64,000 nt of DNA from Dyella sp. 2HG41-7 (GTDB lineage Bacteria > Pseudomonadota > Gammaproteobacteria > Xanthomonadales > Rhodanobacteraceae). This document shows positions 18,314-26,128 of this stretch, piece by piece. The position numbers and the translations under genes are program-made. Location of the stretch: contig NZ_JAJEJV010000004.1 of assembly GCF_021390675.1 (NCBI RefSeq), forward strand, positions 682,001-746,000, read 5' to 3'. The notes beneath the pieces are model-generated. The model was given only the letters and a program-made list of their open reading frames with translations. It ran no database searches and was not told where the DNA came from. Position 1 is the first letter of the stretch. The number at the start of each line of letters is the position of its first letter.

Positions 18314-18447
18314 TTCCTCTCCCCTCCGGGGAGAGGATCGAGGTGAGGGGACACACTGGCGTTGAACTTTATATACCCATTGTTCAAACAGAGTCCCCCG
18401 CAAGACCAGCCCCTCACCCCAGCCCTCTCCCCTACGGGGAGAGGGAG
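18314..18447. repeat. Paired palindromic repeat after the DUF2802 gene (family A)
   Basis: The hairpin CTCTCCCC/GGGGAGAG with GGTGAGGGG at the left faces CCCCTCACCCCAGCC plus an equivalent hairpin at the right. The centre shares TGGCGTTGA and GCAAGACC with the flhA-flhF copy. It lies between two convergent genes, and the right hairpin supplies the last codons and stop of the minus-strand flhB-like gene. Confidence 0.85.
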
Positions 18448-18710
18448 TTATCGCGTGATGCTTCGTAGATAGTCGCCAACACCGCCGCAGCGGCGGCGTA
18501 CAACTGCGGCGGCACATCCGCGCTCATGCGTAGCGAGATCAGCAACGCCGCGATCTGCGGATCGTGATGCAGCGGCAAACCAAGCGCTTGCGCGTGACGA
18601 AACAGATTTTCGACATCGCGCGCCGTACGACCCGATGAGGCTTGCGAGCCATCGCCGCCGGGCAAGCGAAGCACGACTTTGCGTTGCGGCGCGGGGAGCG
18701 GCGTACTCAT
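18432..18710 (-). CDS. Stand-alone FlhB C-terminal-domain protein (FlhX/YlqH type)
   Basis: A 92-residue protein resembling only the cytoplasmic end of FlhB: LFRHAQALGLPLHHDPQIAALL followed by SADVPPQLYAAAAAVLATIYE matches the ALYxxxxxGxxIPxxLYxAVA region of full FlhB. It has no membrane helices and lacks the NPTH cleavage site, so it mimics the downstream half of cleaved FlhB. The start overlaps the stop of the FliK-like gene by four bases. Its last residues (NSLSP) and stop codon come from a family A repeat, suggesting the original end was replaced. Confidence 0.8.
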   Translation of the reverse strand: MSTPLPAPQRKVVLRLPGGDGSQASSGRTARDVENLFRHAQALGLPLHHDPQIAALLISLRMSADVPPQLYAAAAAVLATIYEASRDNSLSP

Positions 18711-19837
18711 ACAGTGGCCTTCAAAAAGACGGCGCTCATGCTATTGCCGGCCTGCGGCAAACCGAACTGGCAGGTGAGCTGATCCAGAAACAATCCGGTG
18801 GCGTCGAGACGTTTTCGCACATGGTCGAATTGCGCTTCCAGCAGATCAACCGTGTCGCGAAGCTGCGCCCACAATCGCACCGATAAACGCAAGCCTCGCA
18901 ACTGCAACTCGCCGACGATCGGGCCGAGCGACGGCAAATCCAGCGAAAAGCCCATCGTCCAATCCTGCTGCGCATCTTCCTCGTGCTTGAGCGACAACTG
19001 CAGTACATCGGCGCCTTCGTCGTCCTGCACCGGAATTTCGACGATCCAGTGATTCGGATTGGCCTGCAATTGCGCCACTTCCAAACGCGCCAACGCGGCC
19101 TGCACATCGGTGTAGAGACGGGGCAGAAATTCCGTCGCGTCGTTCGTCGAGAGCAAATCCGGCGGCAACGGCAACCGACCCTGCGGCACGACACCCCGAT
19201 ACAGCAAAGGTGGATCCACTTCGTCCGCGCTGCTTTCGCCTAGCGTGGCCTGACCTTTGAGAATTGCCACTAGACGCAACATCGCGCCTTTCACATCGTC
19301 GTGCGCGGTATTGGCGTCGCTCGCCGGCGCATGCGCAAGTTGCGCTTCGAGAAACAGACCGCTGCGATTCACCGCCTGACGCAACCCTTCTCCCGTCGTC
19401 AATTCGCGCGGTGTGCTCATGCTGTGCTCCAGCAACGCCAGCGCCGAACGCAGATACGGCGGCAACTGCTTCGCGACCGACCACTGCGACAGCGCGCCCA
19501 CCGTGGCGAGCAACGGCGCGTAGCCGTTCTGCTGCGGCAAGCGCGCTCGTAGCGCCTGATGAACCGTCGTATCGAGTTGCGAATCCGCGCCGAGAATTTC
19601 CAACTGCGGCTGCGCGCCGACACTCAGCACGCGAACCTGGAATTGCGGTGGCAGCTTGGTGCCCGGCGCTTCGGTTTCGACCGTGATCGCGCCGACTTGC
19701 AACACCAGCAGCCCTTGTTCGTTCACGCCCAGCGGGCGCGCCGACAACACGCTGCCAATACGCCAGCCTTCGGAGCTGGCGCCGGCGGCGGCACCGAGCC
19801 AGGTCAGTGCGGCAACGCTGGTTGGCTGGATGATCAC
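18707..19837 (-). CDS. FliK-like protein (second hook-length/export control homologue)
   Basis: A 376-residue protein with a C-terminal region resembling the FliK Flg_hook domain: LGPIVGELQLRGLRLSVRLWAQ parallels the LGPLDVKV motif of FliK, followed by a helical end. The N-terminal two thirds are variable, with a beta-rich start (GLLVLQVGAITVETEAP). It differs from the FliK at the left edge and lies head-to-tail with an FlhB C-terminal-domain gene, pairing the two partners of the export switch. A perfect FliA promoter (19901-19927) lies 64 bases upstream. Its actual function is unknown. Confidence 0.75.
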   Translation of the reverse strand: MIIQPTSVAALTWLGAAAGASSEGWRIGSVLSARPLGVNEQGLLVLQVGAITVETEAPGTKLPPQFQVRVLSVGAQPQLEILGADSQLDTTVHQALRARLPQQNGYAPLLATVGALSQWSVAKQLPPYLRSALALLEHSMSTPRELTTGEGLRQAVNRSGLFLEAQLAHAPASDANTAHDDVKGAMLRLVAILKGQATLGESSADEVDPPLLYRGVVPQGRLPLPPDLLSTNDATEFLPRLYTDVQAALARLEVAQLQANPNHWIVEIPVQDDEGADVLQLSLKHEEDAQQDWTMGFSLDLPSLGPIVGELQLRGLRLSVRLWAQLRDTVDLLEAQFDHVRKRLDATGLFLDQLTCQFGLPQAGNSMSAVFLKATV

Positions 19838-19900
19838 GCTTGCGTCCTTGGTTGGCGGTGTGCCGGGTTTGGCACGGGTGGTCGCGAACCTTTGGGAAGG

Positions 19901-19927
19901 TTATCGGCGGGTGGTGGTTGGACTTTA
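19901..19927 (-). promoter_or_regulatory. Sigma-28 (FliA) promoter for the fliK-like/flhB-like operon
   Basis: On the minus strand the sequence reads TAAAG-N14-GCCGATAA, an exact match to the enterobacterial FliA core elements with consensus spacing. It points toward the FliK-like gene and ends 64 bases before its start codon. Confidence 0.85.
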
Positions 19928-19961
19928 GGGGTTTTTTTGTGTTTTTTTGGGGTGATTTGGC

Positions 19962-20610
19962 ATTGCCTGCGGCGCTTTCGGTCCGGAGGACCGAGTTACT
20001 TTTCTTTGCTTGCCCAAAGAAAAGTAACCAAAAGAAATGGCACCCCAAAGGGCGCGCTCTCCGGGCATCCTGCCCTCCGAGTACGCAGATGGGCTACGGG
20101 GTTTTTCGACAGGGCATCCTGCCCTGACGAAAAACTGGCCGGCATCCATGCCGGCCACCCTGCGGGCTTTCCTTCGCCCATCTGCCGCGCCCTAAGGGGC
20201 CCCACGTTGCGCACATCCATGTGCGCACTCGGTGCCGGCGCTTTGCGCCGGTAAGGGCATGAAGTTCTCCGCATTGCCATCGATTCCTGCAGTTTTGGCC
20301 GTGCCTGGGTTACCAGCGCAAAGCGCTGGCACCGAGTGCGCGCCACGACGGCGCGCTGCTCTACCCGGGGCCCCTTGGGTGCGGTGAAGGGCTGGCGGAT
20401 CAGGCCCCGATAGGGGGCATGGGCAGGACGCCCATGCCTTTTCGTCAGGGCAGGATGCCCTGTCGAAAAGCCCCGTCAGTCCTTCACGGACTTGGCGGGC
20501 AGGACGCCCGCCAAGCGCACCCTCGGGGGTGCCCTTCTCTTTGGTTACTTTCTCTTGGGCAAGCAAGAGAAAGTGACTCGGTCCTCCGGACCGAAAGCGC
20601 CGCAGGCAAT
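19962..20610. repeat. 649-bp imperfect inverted-repeat element
   Basis: The outer 34 bases at each end are perfect inverted copies (starting ATTGCCTGCGGCGCTTTCGG), and similarity continues for about 115 bases through GCTTGCCCAA and AGTAACCAAA blocks. Inside lie further nested palindromes: GGCCGGCATCCATGCCGGCC near 20141, GCGCACATCCATGTGCGC near 20207, and a cluster around GGCATGGGCGTCC. There is no convincing gene in it. It occupies the space between two divergent FliA promoters. Pieces with GCTTGCCCAA-AGAAAGTAACC are familiar from xanthomonad intergenic DNA, so it may be a dispersed element. Confidence 0.85.
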
Positions 20611-20669
20611 CTCAAAACCCGCGAAATATCGAATAGCGCGCACAACCAACACTTCAGCAACTCGCCACC

Positions 20670-20696
20670 TAAAGCTACCCAACACTGCGCCGATAA
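20670..20696 (+). promoter_or_regulatory. Sigma-28 (FliA) promoter for the second chemotaxis cluster
   Basis: TAAAG-N14-GCCGATAA matches both FliA core elements exactly with the consensus 14-base spacing. It lies 34 bases before the STAS gene that opens the F7 cluster and 59 bases after the end of the 649-bp inverted repeat. Confidence 0.88.
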
Positions 20697-20730
20697 AGGC
20701 AACAAGAGACCAACCCAGCGGACCCCCGCC

Positions 20731-21033
20731 ATGGCAACCAAAAGCAAAACCGAAACGCGGATAGCCATCCCCGCCGACTGCCGCATCGCCGACGTCGGCG
20801 ACCTGCACAAGCAACTCACCGGCGCCCTGGACTCCCCGCAAATCGTCCTCGACGGCTCCGCCGTGGACCGTGTCGACACGGCGGCGCTGCAATTGCTGGT
20901 CGTATTTCAACGCGAAGCGCAGAAGCGCGCGCGTCAGGTGAATTGGGCGGGCGCGAGCGTGCCGTTGCATGACGCAGCGACGCAGCTCGGGTTGGCACAG
21001 GTATTGGCACTGCCGACGAAACCGTCGGCCTGA
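20731..21033 (+). CDS. STAS-domain protein (anti-anti-sigma/MlaB-like), first gene of F7 cluster
   Basis: A 100-residue single STAS domain: IAIPADCRIADVGDLHKQL, IVLDGSAVDRVDTAALQLL and VNWAGASVPLHDAATQLGL. The phospho-acceptor position of SpoIIAA-type proteins is occupied by Thr in VDTAALQL. STAS proteins usually bind partner kinases or membrane proteins; the partner here is unknown. ATG 20731 follows the FliA promoter directly; the longer upstream frame runs into the 649-bp repeat and is not used. It is followed 14 bases later by cheY. Confidence 0.85.
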   Translation: MATKSKTETRIAIPADCRIADVGDLHKQLTGALDSPQIVLDGSAVDRVDTAALQLLVVFQREAQKRARQVNWAGASVPLHDAATQLGLAQVLALPTKPSA

Positions 21034-21047
21034 ACTTGAGGTGGAAG

Positions 21048-21410
21048 ATGGCAAAGATTCTTGCAGTGGACGATTCGGCATCGATGCGCGGCATGGTGGC
21101 GTTTACGTTGCGTAGCGCCGGCTATGAGGTGAGCGAGGCGGAGAACGGGCAGATGGCGCTGGATACAGCCTCGTCGTCGCGTTTCGATCTCGTATTGGCG
21201 GACGTGAATATGCCGGTGATGGACGGGATCAGCATGGTGCGCGAGTTGCGCACGCGCGCCGATTACAAGGGTGTGCCGATTCTTATGCTGACCACCGAAT
21301 CCAACACGGATAAGAAGATGGAAGGCAAGGCTGCGGGTGCGACGGGCTGGTTGGTGAAGCCGTTCGATCCGGAGCAGTTGCTGGCGACCGTCAAGCGCGT
21401 GCTTGGTTGA
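21048..21410 (+). CDS. cheY: CheY-like response regulator (F7 cluster)
   Basis: A 120-residue receiver domain with AVDDSASMRGMVAFTLRSAG, acceptor Asp in LADVNMPVMDGISM, LTTES and KPFDPEQL. It lacks an output domain, so it signals by binding. ATG 21048 has GAGGTGG six bases upstream and is preferred over an ATG 12 bases earlier. Its sequence differs clearly from the F6 CheY at 12446; whether it reaches FliM or serves as a phosphate sink is unknown. A repeat separates it from cheA. Confidence 0.92.
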   Translation: MAKILAVDDSASMRGMVAFTLRSAGYEVSEAENGQMALDTASSSRFDLVLADVNMPVMDGISMVRELRTRADYKGVPILMLTTESNTDKKMEGKAAGATGWLVKPFDPEQLLATVKRVLG

Positions 21411-21415
21411 ACTCG

Positions 21416-21543
21416 CCTCACCGTCATTCCGGCGAAGGCCGGAATCCAGTTCAAACACGTTGTGCGAAGCACTCAGAATCGATGTTGTGTCCTTCGGACG
21501 CATAGTCAAACTGGATTCCGGCCTTCGCCGGAATGACGTGAGG
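21416..21543. repeat. Palindromic repeat (family C) between cheY and cheA of the F7 cluster
   Basis: Arms of about 38 bases, CCTCAC plus TCATTCCGGCGAAGGCCGG at the left and its inverse at the right ending GTGAGG, pair almost perfectly. The centre carries TGTCCTTCGGACG, also seen in the related element at 32211-32358. Confidence 0.88.
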
Positions 21544-21581
21544 CATGAGCAGTATCAGGATTAATCCAGGATCCCCTTTCC

Positions 21582-23573
21582 ATGAGCAACATCAACGTCG
21601 CCCAATTCCACAAAGTTTTCTTTGAGGAAAGCCTCGAAGGCCTCGATACGATGGAGGCCGGCTTGTTGGCGCTCGACGAGGGCGGCGATACCGAGCTGGT
21701 GCACGGTATTTTCCGCGCGGCGCATTCGATCAAGGGCGGCGCGGCCACGTTCGGTTTTCCGGAAATGGCGGCGTTTACGCACGAAGCGGAGTCGCTGCTG
21801 GATCAATTGCGCGACGGCCGCAATTTCGGGCGTCGTGCGATCGATCGCACATTGGTGGAACTGTTGCTTCGCACCGTCGACTGCCTGCGCGCGATGTTTG
21901 CGCGCGCGCAAAGCGGTTTGCCGCTGGCCGACGAAACCAGCAATGCGTTGAAATCGCAGTTGGCGCTGGCGGCGGGACGCGATGCATCGGAAGTCGCTGC
22001 GAAAACCGCCGAGAAACCCACGGTTTCCAGCGGCTGGATTATTCAATTCCGTCCCCACGCCGGCATGTTGGCCGGCGGCAACGACCCGTTGCGTCTTATG
22101 CGTGAACTGGCTGCGCTCGGTCAGCTGGTCGTCGAGGCACAGTTGGATCGTGTGCCCGCGCTGGACGCACTCGACCCTTCCGAATGCCACCTTGCCTGGC
22201 GCGCCGAATTGACCGGTGCGGTCAAACGCGAAGCCATCGCGGCGGTGTTCGAATGGGTCGAAGACGAATGCGATCTGGTCATCGAGCCGCTCGTTGCCGC
22301 CGCGCCACCGCCCGCACCGCCGGTCGAAGCCGTTGCTGCGCCCGCCGGTGCGGGCGCCGCGGCAGGAACGGCGCGTGCGGCGGCGAGCAGCAACGATGCT
22401 GGCACCGTGCGTGTAGGCATCGACAAGATCGACGGCTTGATCGATCTGGTCGGCGAGCTGGTGATTACGCAGGCAATGCTCGATCAGTTCCGCGAGGATT
22501 TCGATCCGTCGCGTCTGGCGATGTTGCAGCACGGCTTGGCGCAGTTGGCGCGACACACGCGCACGCTGCAGGAAAGCGTGATGGGCATACGCATGTTGCC
22601 GATCGGTTCGGTGTTCAACCGCTTTCCGCGTCTGGTGCGCGATCTCAGCCAGAAGCTGGGCAAGCAGGTGAAACTGGAAATGGTTGGCGAGCAGACCGAG
22701 CTCGATAAAACGGTGCTCGAAAAGATCGGCGATCCGCTGGTGCATCTGGTGCGCAACGCGATCGATCACGGTCTGGAAACGCCGGAAAAACGCCGTGCGG
22801 CGGGCAAGGGCGACATGGGTACGCTGCGTCTGGAAGCGTTCCATCGCGGCGGTTCCATCGTGGTGGAAATCGTCGACGACGGTGCGGGTTTGAATCGCAA
22901 CGCGATCGTCGCCAAAGCGCTTGAAAAAGGCTTGATCAAGAGCGGCGAAGGGCTCAGCGACGAAGCGGTCGGCGAGTTGATTTTCCAGCCGGGTTTCTCC
23001 ACGGCGGCGGTCACGACGGATCTGTCGGGACGCGGCGTGGGCATGGACGTGGTTCGCCGCAACGTGGTGGATTTAGGCGGCAATGTTGCCATTCAAAGCC
23101 GTCCCGGCCAGGGCACTACCTTCACGATTACCTTGCCGTTGACGCTTGCCATCATCGACGGTCTGCGTGCGGCGGTGGGCGATGAGTGCTACATCGTGCC
23201 GCTGGTTTCCATTGTGGAATCGGTGCAGTTGAAGGCCGACCAGGTGCGCAGCGTGACTGGCGGTGGCGAGCTGTTCCGCTTCCGCGGCGAATACCGGCCG
23301 ATCGTGCGCTTGCATCAGCAGTTCGGTTGCGCCAATGCGCGACAGAATATCGAGGACGCGCTGGTGATCGTGGTCGAAGCGGATGGCAACCAAGTCGGTT
23401 TGTTGGTGGACGAATTGATCGGGCAGCAGCAGGCGGTGGTGAAGTCGCTGGAAGCCAATTATCGCCGTGTCGACGGCATCTCCGGCGCGACCATTCTTGC
23501 CGACGGTTCGGTGGCGTTGATCATTGATGTGGCCGGCTTGATTCGTCTGCAATCGCGTCGCAAGGCGGCGTAG
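21582..23573 (+). CDS. cheA: Chemotaxis histidine kinase CheA (F7 cluster)
   Basis: A 663-residue kinase with Hpt His48 in AHSIKGG, a CheY-binding P2-like domain at about residues 148-240 (WIIQFRPHAGM, LMRELAALGQL, AAVFEWVEDECDL), an Ala/Pro linker, dimerisation helices (VGIDKIDGLIDLVGELVITQ), an ATPase (HLVRNAIDHGLE, VDDGAGL, LSGRGVGMDVV) and a C-terminal CheW-like domain. It resembles the enterobacterial domain plan more than the first CheA does. It receives signals from the MCPs and CheW in the same cluster. Confidence 0.96.
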   Translation: MSNINVAQFHKVFFEESLEGLDTMEAGLLALDEGGDTELVHGIFRAAHSIKGGAATFGFPEMAAFTHEAESLLDQLRDGRNFGRRAIDRTLVELLLRTVDCLRAMFARAQSGLPLADETSNALKSQLALAAGRDASEVAAKTAEKPTVSSGWIIQFRPHAGMLAGGNDPLRLMRELAALGQLVVEAQLDRVPALDALDPSECHLAWRAELTGAVKREAIAAVFEWVEDECDLVIEPLVAAAPPPAPPVEAVAAPAGAGAAAGTARAAASSNDAGTVRVGIDKIDGLIDLVGELVITQAMLDQFREDFDPSRLAMLQHGLAQLARHTRTLQESVMGIRMLPIGSVFNRFPRLVRDLSQKLGKQVKLEMVGEQTELDKTVLEKIGDPLVHLVRNAIDHGLETPEKRRAAGKGDMGTLRLEAFHRGGSIVVEIVDDGAGLNRNAIVAKALEKGLIKSGEGLSDEAVGELIFQPGFSTAAVTTDLSGRGVGMDVVRRNVVDLGGNVAIQSRPGQGTTFTITLPLTLAIIDGLRAAVGDECYIVPLVSIVESVQLKADQVRSVTGGGELFRFRGEYRPIVRLHQQFGCANARQNIEDALVIVVEADGNQVGLLVDELIGQQQAVVKSLEANYRRVDGISGATILADGSVALIIDVAGLIRLQSRRKAA

Positions 23574-23699
23574 TTCGCTCGACGCAGCGTTGCGCAAAGG
23601 CGCAGCGCTGCAATGATTCTCGCGCGCGCAGTGCGCGGCGATGCATGGAACGCGTGGGGCTTCGCGCCCTGTTTCCCCATGTCATTGAAGGTTGTCGTG

Positions 23700-25352
23700 A
23701 TGATGTCCCCTTTGAAAATACTCGCGCGCCTGAGCCTGTCGGCCAGGGTGTGGCTGGTCATCGCCATCGTCGTGATCGGGTTGGTCGCGTTGACGGTGAT
23801 GTCGGCGATCGACAGTCGCGGCTTGCAGATGCAAGCGCGCGAGCGCGCGCTGAGCGACGAAGTGGCGACCGCCGTGTCGTTGATGCAGAGCTTTCACGAT
23901 CGCGCCGCGCAAGGCGAATTTAGCGATGCGGAAGCGCAGCGGCGCGCCTTGGTTGCGCTTTCCGCGTTGCGCTGGAACGACGGCACTGGCTACGTCTACG
24001 TGTTCGATTCCGGCTTGACCATGCGCATGCACCCGATCATGCCCAAGCGCGTGGGCGGCAGCATTCGCGACGACAAGGATTCCACCGGCAAATACATGTA
24101 TCGCCAGATGCTGGCGGCCGATCAGCGCGACGGTCACGGTCTTACCGAATACATGTGGCCGATGCCCGGCAGCAAGGGCGACAAGCACAAAATCACCTAC
24201 ACGTCCTTCTATAAACCGTGGGATCTGCACGTGGCGGCGGGCGCGTATTTCGTCGATATCGACGCGCAATTCCAGCAGATGCTGATGGGCAGCTTGTTGC
24301 GCGCGGGTCTAGTCGGGTTGCTGGTGATTCTGGTGGTGTGGGAATCCATGCGCAGCATTCGCAAGAGCATCGGCGGCGAACCGAACGACGCGTTGACGAT
24401 GGCGCAACGCATCGCCGATGGCGATCTGCGCAGTGACGACGTGCACGTCTTCACGCCCGGCAGCCTGCTCGATGCGCTCGCACGGATGCGCGGCAAACTT
24501 ACCGACGTGGTGGGCGAAGTGCAGCAGAGCGCACAGGCCGTGACGGCGGCGGCGCAGCAGATCGCGCGCGGTAACGACGACTTGAGCTATCGCACGCAGG
24601 AACAGGCTTCCAGCCTGGAAGAAACCGCCGCGTCGATGGAAGAAATGACCGCCACGGTCAAGCAAAGCGCCAGCAACGCCCAGCACGCCAGCCAGCTTGC
24701 GGCGGCGATGCGCATTCAGGCCGAACGTGGTGGCGAAGTTGCCGCGCACGCCAGCACGGCCATGCGCAGCATCCAGCAGGCCAGTGCGCAGATTGCGGAT
24801 ATCGTGGGCCTGATCGATGAAATCGCGTTCCAGACCAATTTGCTAGCACTGAACGCGGCCGTGGAAGCGGCGCATGCCGGCGCGCATGGTCACGGCTTCG
24901 CAGTGGTGGCGACCGAAGTGCGCAATCTCGCCCAACGCAGTGCGCGCGCCGCCAAGGAAATCAAAACACTGATCGGCGACAGCGCGGAAAAAGTGCAGGC
25001 CGGATCGCAGCTGGTGGACGAATCCGGCCAGGCGCTGGCGGGCATCATCGGCAGCGTCACGAAAGTCACCGACATCGTCAATGAGATCGCCGCGGCCAGC
25101 CAGGAGCAATCCGGCGGCATCGACCAGGTCAATGGCGCGGTGATGCAGATGGACGAAGCGACCCAGCGAAACGCGGCCCTGGTGGAAGAAGCTGCCGCCG
25201 CCGCGCGCGCCATGCAGGAGCAGGCCGACCGTCTGCACGCGCAGATGGGCTATTTCCGGGTTTACGGGACGATGCAGGGGACTCGCCCGGCGCCGAAGCA
25301 GGTCCCGGTGCGGACGCCGAACCTCGACGCCCTGGTCGCCGTCGCCGAATAG
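23700..25352 (+). CDS. Methyl-accepting chemotaxis protein with a Cache sensor
   Basis: A 550-residue receptor with membrane helix about 13-33, a periplasmic single-Cache (sCache_2-type) domain containing NDGTGYVYVFDSG, HPIMPKRVGG and WDLHVAAGAYFVDID, a second helix about 195-215 and a signalling domain with the hairpin-tip sequence [17 protein letters not shown]. Cache domains of this kind often bind small organic acids; the ligand is not evident. ATG 23700 has GAAGG eight bases upstream. The C-terminus (LVAVAE) has no CheR/CheB-binding pentapeptide, unlike the next receptor. Confidence 0.9.
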   Translation: MMSPLKILARLSLSARVWLVIAIVVIGLVALTVMSAIDSRGLQMQARERALSDEVATAVSLMQSFHDRAAQGEFSDAEAQRRALVALSALRWNDGTGYVYVFDSGLTMRMHPIMPKRVGGSIRDDKDSTGKYMYRQMLAADQRDGHGLTEYMWPMPGSKGDKHKITYTSFYKPWDLHVAAGAYFVDIDAQFQQMLMGSLLRAGLVGLLVILVVWESMRSIRKSIGGEPNDALTMAQRIADGDLRSDDVHVFTPGSLLDALARMRGKLTDVVGEVQQSAQAVTAAAQQIARGNDDLSYRTQEQASSLEETAASMEEMTATVKQSASNAQHASQLAAAMRIQAERGGEVAAHASTAMRSIQQASAQIADIVGLIDEIAFQTNLLALNAAVEAAHAGAHGHGFAVVATEVRNLAQRSARAAKEIKTLIGDSAEKVQAGSQLVDESGQALAGIIGSVTKVTDIVNEIAAASQEQSGGIDQVNGAVMQMDEATQRNAALVEEAAAAARAMQEQADRLHAQMGYFRVYGTMQGTRPAPKQVPVRTPNLDALVAVAE

Positions 25353-25362
25353 CGACGCCGGA

Positions 25363-25443
25363 CTCCCTCTCCCCTTCGGGACGCGGGGAGCGGCCATGGA
25401 TGGCCGCGCTTTGAGGAGCGAGGAAGAGGGCTGGGGTGAGGGG
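25363..25443. repeat. Family A palindromic repeat with an inserted hairpin, after the first mcp
   Basis: CTCCCTCTCCCCTTCGGG at the left and GAGGGCTGGGGTGAGGGG at the right are the two halves of the usual family A hairpin. The loop has been replaced by about 45 bases holding GCGGCCATGGATGGCCGC. Confidence 0.75.
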
Positions 25444-25461
25444 CCAATCTAGCGGGAAAAC

Positions 25462-25489
25462 GGCCCCGAAGCCTCGCTTCGACGGGGCC
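25462..25489 (+). terminator. Possible terminator between mcp and cheW
   Basis: GGCCCCG/CGGGGCC arms with an inner GAAGC/GCTTC pair form a strong hairpin, but only a short TTAT follows. It lies upstream of a FliA-like promoter, consistent with a transcription break here. Confidence 0.5.
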
Positions 25490-25553
25490 TTATCGACCCC
25501 CGCGCCTTCACATTTCACCCCTCCCCACACAGCCAAAAAAGCCAGCAAACGCC

Positions 25554-25580
25554 TCAAGTTTTGGCCAGCAGCGCCGATTC
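25554..25580 (+). promoter_or_regulatory. Sigma-28-like promoter upstream of cheW (F7 cluster)
   Basis: TCAAGTTT-N11-GCCGATTC keeps the exact FliA spacing. It differs from consensus at one base of the -35 element and two of the -10 element. It lies 49 bases before the cheW start. It may restart transcription inside the cluster after the repeat and hairpin. Confidence 0.6.
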
Positions 25581-25629
25581 CCTTTACGAACGGGGGCACC
25601 GTGTGGGTGCTCCAACGACGAGGCGAAAC

Positions 25630-26115
25630 ATGTCAGATCAGGCGCAGTACCTCACCGTCAACCTTGCGCACGAGGAATACGGTATCGACATCCTGGCCGT
25701 GCGCGAAATTCGCGGCTGGACTCCCGTGACGCGCATTCCGCAGTCGCCGCACTACGTGCTTGGCGTGCTCAATCTTCGCGGCGCGATCGTGCCGGTGATC
25801 GATCTGCGTTTGCGCTTCGGCCTGACGCGCGAGGAATACAACGCCACCACCGTCACCGTAATTATCACGGTCGGCAATCGCCAGTTCGGCGTGGTGGTGG
25901 ATGCCGTATCCGACGTGCTCGACGTGACGAGCGATGCGATACGTCCGGTGCCCGACATGGGCACCACGGTGGATACCGAATATCTGAAGGGATTGACGTC
26001 GGTCGGCGAGCGCATGGTGTTGCTGCTCGACGCAGACAAATTGTTGCAACCGCAGGATGCGCAGATGCTCGACGCCGCACTCAATGCGGCCAGTGACGTG
26101 AAAGCTGTGGCCTGA
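25630..26115 (+). CDS. cheW: Chemotaxis coupling protein CheW (F7 cluster)
   Basis: A 161-residue CheW domain: [39 protein letters not shown] and [13 protein letters not shown] are canonical. ATG 25630 gives the standard CheW length; an earlier in-frame codon would run into the promoter. CheW links MCPs to CheA. It lies 13 bases before the second mcp and after a FliA-like promoter. Confidence 0.95.
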   Translation: MSDQAQYLTVNLAHEEYGIDILAVREIRGWTPVTRIPQSPHYVLGVLNLRGAIVPVIDLRLRFGLTREEYNATTVTVIITVGNRQFGVVVDAVSDVLDVTSDAIRPVPDMGTTVDTEYLKGLTSVGERMVLLLDADKLLQPQDAQMLDAALNAASDVKAVA

Positions 26116-26128
26116 AGGAATACAACCC

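Noticed and set aside
20419-20730. N-terminal extension of the first STAS protein into the inverted repeat
   Set aside because: The extension crosses the 649-bp element and the FliA promoter; the promoter position requires the start at 20731.
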